A DNA stretch of 18,213 nt from Gemmatimonadota bacterium (GTDB taxonomy: Bacteria > Gemmatimonadota > Gemmatimonadetes > Gemmatimonadales > Gemmatimonadaceae): positions 1 to 18,213 of the forward strand of contig CANGXK010000015.1 of NCBI GenBank assembly GCA_947457715.1, given 5' to 3'. The notes under the pieces were generated by a model. The model worked only from the letters and a program-made list of their open reading frames with translations, had not been told where the DNA came from and did no database searches. Shown piece after piece: positions 6,787 through 14,606 of this stretch. The translations under genes were made by a program, and so were the position numbers. Every line of letters begins with the position of its first letter. Position 1 is the stretch's first letter.

Positions 6787-7490
6787 GTGAGTGAGACTCG
6801 ATCGATCTTTTCCGGCGCCGGAGCGCCCCCCGTCGCCTCGGACGGGCCGTCCTCAGATGGGCCGTACACGTTCTCGTTGGCTCCGGTGCAATTCGCGCCA
6901 GCGCTTCGGGAGCGGAGCTTCGACGTGGTCGTCACACGCGGCGGCGCGGTCGAGTCGCGGCATCATGTCCACGCGGCGGTCGTGGATGCCGCCGGCACGC
7001 TGCTGGAGCGCGCGCGGTGTTGCTGGGCGAACCGCCCGCCGGATACGAGCGGGTATCACATGCCGTGCAGCGCGCGGCGCTCGTCACGGTCGCGGCGTGG
7101 GCTGGAATGACGCCCACGCAGATCGGCGTCGGCGTCGATGGCTGCGGCGTCACGGCCTTCTCGCTACCCCTCGCGAATATGGCACTGTCCTACGCGCGGC
7201 TGGCGCACGCTTCCCAGCGCGGCGACGAACCGAGCCGGCGCTTCCTGCACGCGATGACATCGCAGCCCTTTCTTGTTGGAGGCAGTGATCGGTTCGACAC
7301 GCGCCTGATGGAAGCGGTCGGCGGTAACGTGGTTTGCACGGTTGGCGCGGAGGGCGTGCACACGTTCGCGATCATCGACCGCGGTATCGGGTTCGCCCGC
7401 AAGGTCGAGGACGGGTTCGTCAGCGCGGCGCCGCTCGGCGCGCCCGCCCGCCGCCACGGTCCCGTGACCCTGCCGGCGTCGATTCGATGA
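6787..7490 (+). pseudogene. Type II L-asparaginase (bacterial asparaginase II / AnsA-like, Pfam Asparaginase_II), internally deleted and frameshifted
   Basis: Two collinear pieces of one asparaginase in different frames. Piece 1 (GTG 6787 to about 7015) carries the family N-terminus FDVVVTRGGAVESRH and AAVVDAAGTLLERA. Piece 2 (about 7011-7490) resumes at LLGEPPAGYERVSHAVQRAAL, then GVGVDGCGVTAFSLPLANMALSYARLA, SDRFDTRLMEA, VGAEGVHTF and GIGFARKVEDG. In intact relatives roughly 100 residues lie between these pieces, including the SxxK catalytic region and the SGKH segment, and these are missing. The join falls in an alternating GC run (7008-7017) and changes frame, so a full-length product is impossible. 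A GTG at 7017 could start a 157-aa C-terminal fragment whose stop overlaps the next gene's ATG. Pseudogene status is well supported unless the assembly is wrong here. Confidence 0.85.
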
Positions 7491-8128
7491 CAGCGGCAAT
7501 GGGTGCGGCTGTTACACTCAGGATACTTGATGCGGAGACGGCTGCCCTCGTTCGTCTGGCCGCGATGCTCGCCGGCGGCAGCGAAACCGACGTACGCGCA
7601 GAGCTTGCAGCGGTTGTTGGGGTCGTCGATCCAGTCTGGGTTGAAGAGGTCATACTGCAAACGTATCTGTTCGCGGGCTTCCCGCGGGCGCTCAACGCGG
7701 CGCGGGACTGGCGGAGAATCTCGGGACGCCGTGCGCCGTCGCCGGCTGACGACGGAGAGCGCGACGTGACGGATTTTTCGCAGCGTGGCGAGGACACGTG
7801 CGCCACGGTGTATGGCGCGTTCTACGATCGGTTGCGCGTGAACGTTCGCGGTCTTCATCCGGCGCTCGATCGCTGGATGATCACGGAGGGCTACGGTAAG
7901 GTGCTCGGGCGACCGTTTCTCGACTTGGCGCGACGCGAGTTATGCGTGGTGGCGGCCTGCGCGATCGCGCGACAGGATCGGCAGCTGCATTCCCATTTGC
8001 ATGGGGCCCTGAATGCGGGGGCGGCCGCCGACGTGGTCACGGCCGCACTCGCCGTCGTCGCGCCGTTGATCGCCGCCGACGATATGCGTCGCTATCAGGG
8101 ACTGTGGGCGCGGGTGCAGGGCAAGTAG
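7487..8128 (+). CDS. Carboxymuconolactone decarboxylase / AhpD-like fold protein with two CMD repeats
   Basis: 213-aa protein with two helical CMD-like repeats. The first (about 10-70) ends in WVEEVILQTYLFAGFPRALNA, like the EEI-helix of CMD domains. The second (about 100-205) carries ARRELCVVAACAIARQDRQL, then HSHLHGALNAGA, and ends with a helical tail. The histidines match the general CMD signature, but there is no CxxC pair as in AhpD peroxidases, so a thiol-peroxidase role is not supported. A decarboxylase or hydrolase role is only a family guess. The ATG at 7487 overlaps the asparaginase reading frame as ATGA, so translation was probably coupled to it. A second ATG at 7499 is possible. 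An 88-bp gap with no visible promoter separates it from obgE. Confidence 0.8.
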   Translation: MTAAMGAAVTLRILDAETAALVRLAAMLAGGSETDVRAELAAVVGVVDPVWVEEVILQTYLFAGFPRALNAARDWRRISGRRAPSPADDGERDVTDFSQRGEDTCATVYGAFYDRLRVNVRGLHPALDRWMITEGYGKVLGRPFLDLARRELCVVAACAIARQDRQLHSHLHGALNAGAAADVVTAALAVVAPLIAADDMRRYQGLWARVQGK

Positions 8129-8216
8129 GGCGACCGGTCAATCAGGACGCAGTGTCTTCGCAGGTTTCTGGCGGCGCCTCAGTGGTCGGCTGCCTCTCTC
8201 GTTTCGGAAGTAATTC

Positions 8217-9239
8217 ATGTTCGTAGATCGCGTACTCGTCAAAGTCGAAGCAGGCACTGGTGGTTCGGGGCAGACCTCGTTCCGTCGCGAAAAATTCGCG
8301 CCGATGGGTGGTCCCGACGGCGGCGACGGTGGACGTGGCGGCGACGTCATCGTGCGTGGTGACCGCAACCTGACCACGCTGCTCGACTACACGTACCGGG
8401 ACGCCTGGAAGGCCGAGCGCGGACAACACGGCGAAGGCTCGAATCGGACGGGCCGCTCGGGTGAGGATATCGTACTCCCGGTGCCGCCCGGCACCGTGGT
8501 CCGCGACGCCGAGACGCAGGAGTTTCTGGGCGAAGTCATGGAGGACGGACACACCATCCTCGTGTCCAAGGGAGGTCGCGGCGGCAAGGGCAATTCGTTC
8601 TTCGTCACGCCCACGCACCAGTCGCCGCGCGAGTGGCAGCCGGGCGAGGAAGGGCAAGCCCGAACGCTCGAACTCGAGCTCAAGCTGATCGCCGATATCG
8701 GTCTCGTCGGACAGCCCAATGCGGGCAAGAGTACGCTGCTGTCGGTGATCTCGGCGGCTCGCCCGAAGATCGCGGATTATCCGTTCACCACGCTGTCACC
8801 GAACCTCGGCGTCGTGCCGCTCAGCGACCACCGCTCGTTCGTGGTCGCCGACATTCCGGGCATCATCGAAGGTGCGTCGGAGGGCAAGGGACTCGGCCTT
8901 CGCTTCCTGCGTCATATCGAGCGCACCCGCATGCTGGCGTTCATGATCCCGATCGACGCTGAAGACTGGCAGGCCGAATTCGATCAGCTGCGCCACGAGA
9001 TTTCCTCGTACTCGACAGAGCTCGCCGCCAAGCCGTATTGCGTTGTGTTCACCAAGCTCGATCTGCTGGGTGAACACTACGTGCCGGAGATCGACGCTCC
9101 CGGTGCATTCGGCAAGTACGCGATCAGTGCCGCCGGACGCATGGGGCTCGACGTGGTGCTCGATGCGTGGTGGCGTGAGCTGCTCGCCATGCGTGTCGAA
9201 GCGGAGAAGCCGGCGCGCGATGCACAGTTCCTTCCCTAG
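8217..9239 (+). CDS. obgE: Obg family GTPase ObgE (CgtA)
   Basis: GTPase of large-subunit assembly that also links ribosome state to stress and cell-cycle control. The 340-aa product has the Gly-rich Obg fold (1-158: GGSGQTSFRREKF, GGPDGGDGGRGG, GGRGGKGNSFF), then the G domain with G1 GQPNAGKS (165-172), switch YPFTT (188-192) and G3 DIPG (212-215). G4 reads TKLD (279-282) instead of NKxD, which is tolerated in some GTPases such as Rac. No long C-terminal OCT domain is present, so it is the short form. ATG 8217 has GGAAG at 8206-8210, 6 nt upstream. dprA begins 20 bp inside its end. Confidence 0.97.
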   Translation: MFVDRVLVKVEAGTGGSGQTSFRREKFAPMGGPDGGDGGRGGDVIVRGDRNLTTLLDYTYRDAWKAERGQHGEGSNRTGRSGEDIVLPVPPGTVVRDAETQEFLGEVMEDGHTILVSKGGRGGKGNSFFVTPTHQSPREWQPGEEGQARTLELELKLIADIGLVGQPNAGKSTLLSVISAARPKIADYPFTTLSPNLGVVPLSDHRSFVVADIPGIIEGASEGKGLGLRFLRHIERTRMLAFMIPIDAEDWQAEFDQLRHEISSYSTELAAKPYCVVFTKLDLLGEHYVPEIDAPGAFGKYAISAAGRMGLDVVLDAWWRELLAMRVEAEKPARDAQFLP

Positions 9240-10281
9240 GGAGCCGCTGACGCCGCGGCGTGACGCGATCGCGCTGCGACAGCTCGCCGGTGTGGGCGAG
9301 GTGGGTGTTGCGCGATTGCTCGCGCAGCACGGCGACGCCACGCGGGCACTGCAGCACGTCGCCGCGGATCGGCGTGAAGCCGCGTGGCGCGAGAGCGACG
9401 AGATACTGGCATCGCTCCAGCGCCTCGGCGGGGCAGCGCTGCTTGCCGGACGTCCCGGGTATCCAGCGCGATTGCTCGAACTCTCCGATGCCCCCTCCGT
9501 TCTCTACGCGCAGGGCACGTTGGCCAGCGCGCATCCGCCGGCGGTCGCGATCGTGGGCACCCGCGCGGCGTCGGCGTACGGCCTTCGCGTGGCACGGGCG
9601 ATCGCCACGGCCTGCGCTCGCGCGGGCGTCACGGTCGTGAGTGGCTTGGCCCGCGGCATTGACGGCGCCGCTCATGAAGCTGCCCTTGCCGTCGGCGGAC
9701 GGACGGTCGCGGTGCTTGGCACCGGACTCGATGTGCACTACCCGCGCTCGCATCGCACGCTGCAGGACCGCATCGCGCGCGACGGGCTGCTGCTTACCGA
9801 GCAGAAGCCCGGCGACTCAGGACACGGCGGCACGTTCCCTCGGCGTAATCGTTTGATTGCCGCCCTGGCCGACGTGACGGTGGTGGTGGAGGCCGGGAAG
9901 GGCAGCGGCGCGCTGATCACGGCGGATTATGCCCTCGAGCTGAATCGAACGGTCGCCTGTGTACCGAACGCCATCGATCAGGCGTCGTCGGTGGGGAGTA
10001 ACGCGCTGCTCAAGATGCACGCCGAGCCGATTCTGGCCGTTGACGACGTGCTCGCGCTGCTGCGCGTCGATCGGTCCACGTCGACGCACCTCACGCTCGA
10101 TGGAGACGCCGCGCGGTGTTGGGACGCGCTGCAGAGCGGTGCGCGCGACGTCGAGCAGGTTGCCGCGGCCGCACAGCTGCGTCCTCGTGAGGCGGCCGCC
10201 GTGTTGAGTGCCCTTGAAATCGATGGTCTGGTGCACTTCAGTCCGACGGGGCAGGTACACCCGTCAATCAGTGCCTCGTGA
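9220..10281 (+). CDS. dprA: DNA-processing protein DprA
   Basis: Binds incoming single-stranded DNA and loads RecA during natural transformation. From ATG 9220 the 353-aa protein has an N-terminal helix-hairpin-helix/SAM-like part (LAGVGEVGVARLL, 22-34) and the Rossmann-like DprA core: AIVGTRAASAYG (110-121), VVSGLARGIDGAAHEAAL (139-156), AVLGTGLDVHYPRSHR (164-179), FPRRNRLIAALAD (206-218) and SGALITADYALE (229-240). A C-terminal winged-helix-like DprA domain spans about 290-345. The start is inside obgE; GGAGAAG at 9202-9208 is a usable if distant ribosome site. The reading frame is open further upstream but only over obgE. The stop overlaps the hemW start as GTGA. I saw no other competence gene in the window. 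Confidence 0.96.
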   Translation: MHSSFPREPLTPRRDAIALRQLAGVGEVGVARLLAQHGDATRALQHVAADRREAAWRESDEILASLQRLGGAALLAGRPGYPARLLELSDAPSVLYAQGTLASAHPPAVAIVGTRAASAYGLRVARAIATACARAGVTVVSGLARGIDGAAHEAALAVGGRTVAVLGTGLDVHYPRSHRTLQDRIARDGLLLTEQKPGDSGHGGTFPRRNRLIAALADVTVVVEAGKGSGALITADYALELNRTVACVPNAIDQASSVGSNALLKMHAEPILAVDDVLALLRVDRSTSTHLTLDGDAARCWDALQSGARDVEQVAAAAQLRPREAAAVLSALEIDGLVHFSPTGQVHPSISAS

Positions 10282-11432
10282 GCCGACCGACACCCAGCCG
10301 CGTCGGGTATCGACATCTCTATCTGCATGTCCCGTTTTGTGCTCGACGCTGCAGCTACTGTGACTTCGCGATCGCCGTTCGCAAGAACGTGCCGTGGCGG
10401 GAATTCGCCGCCTCGGTCGACGCCGAGCTCCGTGTCCGGCACGCCGTGGACGAGTGCGACGCGCTGACGACGCTATACCTCGGCGGCGGCACGCCGTCAC
10501 GGCTTGGCGGCGAGGGCATCGAGCGCCTCTTCGAGGTGTTGCATCGGCACGTGCGTTTCACGGACGGCGCCGAGGTGACGCTCGAGGCGAATCCGGAGGA
10601 TGTGTCGGCAGAAGCGGTCGCCGCGTGGCGTCGAGCCGGCGTGAATCGCGTCAGTCTCGGGCTGCAGAGCTTCGATGATCGCGTGCTCGCGTGGATGCAT
10701 CGCGTGCATGACGCCGCCGCCGCTGAGCGTGCTGTGGCGGCACTGCGTGTGGGCGGGATCGAGGCGATGTCGCTCGATCTGATCTTTGCCGCACCGGACA
10801 CGCTCGGGCGCGACTGGAGCGCAGACATCACACGGCTCCTCGCCCTCGAGCCCGATCATATCTCGCTGTACGGCCTCACGATCGAACCGCATACGCCGCT
10901 CGGGCGATGGGCGGCGCGTGGCGAGGTGGAGGAAGCGCCGGAGGAAGTCTACGAGCGTCAGTTTCTCGAGTCGCATCACCGACTGCGCGCTGCGGGCTTC
11001 GAGCACTATGAAGTGTCGAACTTTGCACGGCCCGGACGGCGAGCGCGTCACAACAGCGCCTACTGGCAGAATGTGCCCTATCTCGGCGTCGGGCCTTCTG
11101 CGCATGGCTTCGACGGCTCGGCGCGCCGCTGGAACCACTCAGCGTTGACCGCCTGGGAGTCGCCGCTCAAGAGCGGACGCGATCCCCTGGCGGGGGCGGA
11201 AACGCTAACCAGTCAGAACCGTGAGGCGGAGATGGTGTACCTTGGATTGCGCACGATCGACGGGCTGGAGCTTCGGGAAGGTGAGGAAGCCCGCGTTGCC
11301 ACGTGGCGTCGGCAGGGGTGGATCGAGTCCGTCCCAGGAACCACCGATTCGCGTTTTCGGTGCACCGCCTCCGGGTGGCTACGGCTCGATGCCTTGGCCG
11401 CTGACTTGACAGCACTCCGAAGTCGTTTGTAG
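10278..11432 (+). CDS. hemW: Radical SAM heme chaperone HemW (HemN-like)
   Basis: Radical-SAM protein of the HemN/HemW group. The 384-aa product has the N-terminal LYLHVPFCARRCSYCDF motif with the CxxxCxxC iron-sulfur ligands C21, C25 and C28. It then shows LYLGGGTPSRL, the LEANPEDVS strand, RVSLGLQSFDDRVL and LIFAAPDT, and later a HemN_C-type domain (NREAEMVYLGLRTIDGL). The cluster cysteine directly preceding the aromatic residue (CDF) and the short N-terminus fit HemW (heme-binding chaperone) rather than true coproporphyrinogen dehydrogenase HemN. GTG 10278 overlaps the dprA stop as GTGA, suggesting coupled translation. hrcA follows at once. Confidence 0.94.
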   Translation: MSRPTPSRVGYRHLYLHVPFCARRCSYCDFAIAVRKNVPWREFAASVDAELRVRHAVDECDALTTLYLGGGTPSRLGGEGIERLFEVLHRHVRFTDGAEVTLEANPEDVSAEAVAAWRRAGVNRVSLGLQSFDDRVLAWMHRVHDAAAAERAVAALRVGGIEAMSLDLIFAAPDTLGRDWSADITRLLALEPDHISLYGLTIEPHTPLGRWAARGEVEEAPEEVYERQFLESHHRLRAAGFEHYEVSNFARPGRRARHNSAYWQNVPYLGVGPSAHGFDGSARRWNHSALTAWESPLKSGRDPLAGAETLTSQNREAEMVYLGLRTIDGLELREGEEARVATWRRQGWIESVPGTTDSRFRCTASGWLRLDALAADLTALRSRL

Positions 11433-11435
11433 CGT
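11406..11435 (+). promoter_or_regulatory. Candidate hrcA promoter inside the end of hemW
   Basis: A perfect -35 TTGACA (11406-11411) and a weak -10 TAGCGT (11430-11435) lie 18 nt apart. The start would be near 11442-11443, where an in-frame ATG of hrcA sits, so a leaderless mRNA is possible. The spacer contains AGCACTC, the left core of a CIRCE operator, but no matching right half follows. Confidence 0.4.
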
Positions 11436-12486
11436 GAGACTTATGGCGAATAGCGGGGAGCTCTCCGAACGGGAGCGACAGGTACTGGAAGCAGTGATCC
11501 ACAGCTACGTGGCAACGGCCGAGCCCGCAGGCTCGCACACGTTGTCGCGGCGCTTCGGCTTGGGCATTTCCCCGGCGACCATCCGGAACACCATGAGCGA
11601 TCTGGAGGAGAAGGGATTCCTCTTCCATCCGCACACATCGGCCGGACGCGTGCCTACCGACAAAGCGTATCGGGTGTACGTCGACTCGCTCATGCGGGTG
11701 GAGACGATTACCGGAGACGCTCAGCGCCGTCTGCACGCCGATATCTCGGCCGGCGGCTCGGCCATCGAGGCGATTCTCCGTCGTGCGGCGCAATCGCTCG
11801 GCATCTTGACGCAGGAGCTCGGGGTTGCGCTTGGTCCTCGCTTCGAGCGGGCCACGCTGCGCCAGGTGGAGTTGGTGCGCATCTCGTCAGAACGGCTGTT
11901 GATGGTGCTCACGCTGCACGGCGGTGCGGTACGGACCGTGTTCGTGGAAGTCCCCGGCGTGATCGCCGACGAAGCGTTGATGGAAGTGACGATCGTGCTC
12001 AACGAGCGCTTGGCCGGGCTCACGCTGGAGCAGGTTCGGACGACGCTCGCGTCGCGATTGCGGGATGTGCATCTGAAGCCGGAAACGGCCGAACTGCTGC
12101 ACATCTTCGTGCAGGAAGGCGAGCAGGTGTTCGGGAGGGCGGCCGACCCGTTGGAGACGGTGGTGCTGGGGCAGCCATCGCTCCTGGCGGACCAGCCTGA
12201 GTTCGCGAGCGGCGAACGGCTACGGCAGTTGATCGAGCTCACGGAAACCCGACAACAAGTTGCCTCGTTGCTCGAGGCAAAGCCCGGGGCGAACGGGATT
12301 TCGATTACGATCGGCAATGAGCATGGCGATCCGCGGCTCGAGCCGTTTACGGTCGTCACGGCCGAGTATCGGGCCGGGTCGTTGAGCGGAGTGATCGGGG
12401 TCATCGGTCCGACACGGATGCCGTACGACAAGGTCATTGCGCTGGTGGGGCACACGTCCCGACTTGTGTCCGATCTCCTCTGCTGA
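11434..12486 (+). CDS. hrcA: Heat-inducible transcription repressor HrcA
   Basis: Repressor of chaperone genes that normally binds the CIRCE inverted repeat. The 350-aa protein has the N-terminal winged helix (LSERERQVLEAVIHSYV, then SHTLSRRFGLGISPATIRNTM and DLEEKGFLFHPHTSAGRVPT, ending near residue 80). The GAF-like HrcA domain follows, with TVFVEVPG, SITIGNEHGDP and the C-terminal GVIGVIGPTRMPYDKVIALV. The GTG at 11434 lies one base after the hemW stop; an in-frame ATG at 11443 has more typical sequence after it, and neither has a clear Shine-Dalgarno. dnaJ lies downstream, but no grpE or dnaK is in the window. No full CIRCE site was found near it or before dnaJ. Confidence 0.96.
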   Translation: MRLMANSGELSERERQVLEAVIHSYVATAEPAGSHTLSRRFGLGISPATIRNTMSDLEEKGFLFHPHTSAGRVPTDKAYRVYVDSLMRVETITGDAQRRLHADISAGGSAIEAILRRAAQSLGILTQELGVALGPRFERATLRQVELVRISSERLLMVLTLHGGAVRTVFVEVPGVIADEALMEVTIVLNERLAGLTLEQVRTTLASRLRDVHLKPETAELLHIFVQEGEQVFGRAADPLETVVLGQPSLLADQPEFASGERLRQLIELTETRQQVASLLEAKPGANGISITIGNEHGDPRLEPFTVVTAEYRAGSLSGVIGVIGPTRMPYDKVIALVGHTSRLVSDLLC

Positions 12487-12551
12487 CCGGTCGCCCCTCG
12501 CTTCAGGCGGGCGAAGCCGTCGATATTTCCCGTAGGTATTTCAGTCCGACT

Positions 12552-12561
12552 GTGAATTCAC
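12552..12561. other. Perfect 10-bp palindrome in the hrcA-dnaJ gap
   Basis: GTGAATTCAC reads the same on both strands and sits just upstream of the leader hairpin. It is short, so chance is possible; an operator role is only a guess. Confidence 0.3.
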
Positions 12562-12591
12562 TGACGGGCGCCCGGTAACGGGCTCCCGTCG
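12562..12591 (+). promoter_or_regulatory. Stable stem-loop with GNRA-type loop in the dnaJ leader
   Basis: GACGGG (12563-12568) pairs with CCCGTC (12585-12590). G70-C83 and CCCG (12571-12574) with CGGG (12579-12582) extend it to a GTAA tetraloop, with one C-T mismatch and a possible T-G closing wobble. It precedes the terminator-like hairpin at 12599-12624, so the dnaJ leader is strongly structured. Confidence 0.55.
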
Positions 12592-12598
12592 TTCGACT

Positions 12599-12624
12599 GC
12601 GCCGCCTTCCGGCAGCGCGTTTTT
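12599..12624 (+). terminator. Terminator-like hairpin just before dnaJ
   Basis: GCGC-C-GCC (12599-12606) pairs with GGC-A-GCGC (12611-12618) around a TTCC loop with one C-A mismatch, followed by GTTTTT (12619-12624). The form is that of an intrinsic terminator for hrcA transcripts, but it ends only 13 nt before the dnaJ ATG with no room for another promoter, so it may act as an attenuator or RNA switch. Confidence 0.6.
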
Positions 12625-12637
12625 CCGGGTTTTCGAT

Positions 12638-13768
12638 ATGGCCGATTTTTACGCGGTGCTGGGTATGCCGCGCGATGCATCCGACGACGACATCAAGCAG
12701 GCGTATCGTCGTCTGGCGATGCAGTGGCACCCCGACCGCAACGCGGGCGCGAAGGAGGCCGAGGAGAAGTTCAAGACGATCACCGAGGCCTACGACGTGC
12801 TGCGCGATCCGCAGAAGCGCGCGGCGTTCGACCGGTATGGTGAGGCCGGTCTTCGAGGTGCGCAGCAGCAGCAGTACGAACACGTCGACCTGTCGGAGGC
12901 GCTGAACATCTTCATGCGCGACTTCGGCGGCTTCGGCGAGATGTTTGGCGGGCAGGGTGGCGGACGGCGGAACGGGTCACGAGCCGGCGCCGACGTGAAG
13001 CTGCCACTGCCGCTCACGCTGGCAGAGGTCGCGACCGGCATCGAAAAAACGGTCGTGCTCAAGGTGCTCGAAGCCTGCGAGAAGTGCGAAGGCTCGGGGG
13101 CCGAACCCGGTACCAAACCGCAGACGTGCAACACCTGTGGCGGCGCGGGCGAGGTGCGCCGGGCGCAGCGTTCGTTCTTCGGACAGTTCGTCTCCGTCGC
13201 CCCGTGTCCGACGTGTGCGGGCGAAGGGGTCGTGGTGTCCTCCCCGTGCAAGAAGTGCCGCGGTGAGGGACGGGCGCGCGCCGAACGCACGCTCAAGATT
13301 CAGGTGCCGGCCGGTGTCGCGACGGGGCAGTACATGACGCTCCGTGGCGCCGGCAATGTGGGACCGCGTGGAGGCACACGGGGCGACGTGCTCGTGCTGT
13401 TCGAGGTTGAGGACAATGAACAGTTTGACCGCGAGGGAGAGGATCTGTTCTGCGAGGCGCTGGTGACCTACTCGCAGTTGGTGTTCGGGGCCGATATCCG
13501 CGTGCCGGGCCTGACGGGTGATCTCTCGCTGCGCGTGCCGGCGGGAACCCAAAGCGGAATGGTCTTTCACCTGCGCGGGCGCGGGTTGCCACGCGTGAAC
13601 GCCAGCGGAACGGGCGACCTCCACGTGAAGGTGCAGCTGTGGACGCCGCAGGACGTTGAAGGCGAAGAGAAGGTGGTGATCGAGCGTCTTGCGGTCCTGC
13701 AGGCACAGGCGCCACTGCAGCGCGAGAAGGGCTTCTGGTCGAAGATGAAGGAGGTGCTCGGTGCTTGA
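12638..13768 (+). CDS. dnaJ: Chaperone DnaJ (type I Hsp40)
   Basis: Hsp70 co-chaperone that stimulates DnaK ATPase and delivers substrates. The 376-aa product has the J domain (1-70) with the catalytic HPD at 31-33, then a short Gly/Phe region (about 96-110, preceded by a QQQQ run at 76-79). The zinc-binding domain has four CxxCxGxG repeats (C147/C150, C164/C167, C190/C193, C204/C207). Two C-terminal substrate-binding domains follow (about 120-145 and 215-350), with [13 protein letters not shown] and GTGDLHVKV. No Shine-Dalgarno is visible before ATG 12638; a hairpin plus T-run lies 13 nt upstream. The last bases hold a strong AAGGAGGT site for prmA, whose GTG lies 8 bp inside dnaJ. Confidence 0.97.
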   Translation: MADFYAVLGMPRDASDDDIKQAYRRLAMQWHPDRNAGAKEAEEKFKTITEAYDVLRDPQKRAAFDRYGEAGLRGAQQQQYEHVDLSEALNIFMRDFGGFGEMFGGQGGGRRNGSRAGADVKLPLPLTLAEVATGIEKTVVLKVLEACEKCEGSGAEPGTKPQTCNTCGGAGEVRRAQRSFFGQFVSVAPCPTCAGEGVVVSSPCKKCRGEGRARAERTLKIQVPAGVATGQYMTLRGAGNVGPRGGTRGDVLVLFEVEDNEQFDREGEDLFCEALVTYSQLVFGADIRVPGLTGDLSLRVPAGTQSGMVFHLRGRGLPRVNASGTGDLHVKVQLWTPQDVEGEEKVVIERLAVLQAQAPLQREKGFWSKMKEVLGA

Positions 13769-14606
13769 TGCGTCCTCCCGCTGGACCAGTGTCCGGGTCG
13801 CGCCCGGAAGCGACAGCGGGAGTCGCGATGCGTGTCTCGCCGCGCTCTTTGCCGTGGGCGCGCAGGGGGTCCATGAAGACGGCTTGTCGCTCGTTACGCA
13901 TTTCCCACCATCGACCGATCTCCTGGCGGTGCACATCGCGCTCACGGAGGCCGACGAGGGCGTGACTATCGAGACGGCGCCGGTGCCCGATATCGATTGG
14001 AGCGAGGCCTGGAAGTCGCGCATCAATGCGCATGATTTAGGCTCCCTTACCGTAACGCCACCCTGGCTCGCCCATGGGTGCGATCCGGCGCGGACGATTG
14101 TCATCGAGCCGGGGATGGCGTTCGGCACAGGCGAACACGCCACGACGCGCGGAGTGGTGCGGCTGCTACCTACTGTCATGCGCGACGGCGATATCGTTGC
14201 CGACCTCGGCGCCGGGAGTGCGGTGCTCGCGATCGCGGCGGCGAAGTTGGGCGCCTCTCGCGTCTACGCCGTCGAGCTCGATGGTGAGGCAATCCCCGAC
14301 GCTGAGCAGAACGTGCTTCGCAATGGGGTCGCTGGCCGCGTGCACGTGTTCGAGGCCGATGCCGGCGTGCTGCTTCCGCTGTTGGCACCGGTTCGTGTCG
14401 TGCTGGCGAACATCATTTCGTCGGTCCTGAAGGACCTGTTGCCGATTATCGCCGAGTCGCTGACCGTTGACGGCGGTGCGATCCTCAGCGGCATTCTGCA
14501 GGAGGAGCGCGCCGAGATGCTCGCCGTGCTCGAGCAGACGGGCTGGCGCGTGCTTGACGAGGATGCGGAGGACATCTGGTGGTCGGTCTCGATCGCGAGG
14601 GCGTAG
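13761..14606 (+). CDS. prmA: Ribosomal protein L11 methyltransferase PrmA
   Basis: SAM-dependent enzyme that methylates ribosomal protein L11. The 281-aa product has an N-terminal substrate-binding part (1-100, with IDWSEAWKS) and the PrmA signature [15 protein letters not shown] (about 117-131). The SAM motif [18 protein letters not shown] (about 149-166) follows, then [16 protein letters not shown], where the Asn-Ile corresponds to the family's LANIL motif. GAGSA has Ala where GSG is common. GTG 13761 overlaps the dnaJ end and has a near-perfect Shine-Dalgarno AAGGAGGT at 13748-13755, 5-6 nt upstream, which fixes this start. rsmE begins inside its 3' end. Confidence 0.95.
   Translation: MLDASSRWTSVRVAPGSDSGSRDACLAALFAVGAQGVHEDGLSLVTHFPPSTDLLAVHIALTEADEGVTIETAPVPDIDWSEAWKSRINAHDLGSLTVTPPWLAHGCDPARTIVIEPGMAFGTGEHATTRGVVRLLPTVMRDGDIVADLGAGSAVLAIAAAKLGASRVYAVELDGEAIPDAEQNVLRNGVAGRVHVFEADAGVLLPLLAPVRVVLANIISSVLKDLLPIIAESLTVDGGAILSGILQEERAEMLAVLEQTGWRVLDEDAEDIWWSVSIARA

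Noticed and set aside
12537..12550. Shared TTTCAGTCCG near dnaJ (12538) and near mutS2 (16558)
   Set aside because: A ten-base match in two places of a GC-rich 18-kb window is not enough for a regulatory repeat, and the surrounding sequence differs.
11400..12637. CIRCE operator near hrcA or dnaJ
   Set aside because: Only the left core AGCACTC is present (11411-11417); no GAGTGCTAA partner follows, and none is seen before dnaJ.
12977..14179. 400-codon open frame on the minus strand opposite dnaJ and prmA
   Set aside because: It is a mirror of GC-rich coding sequence; the plus-strand frames carry full DnaJ and PrmA motifs and the minus frame resembles nothing known.
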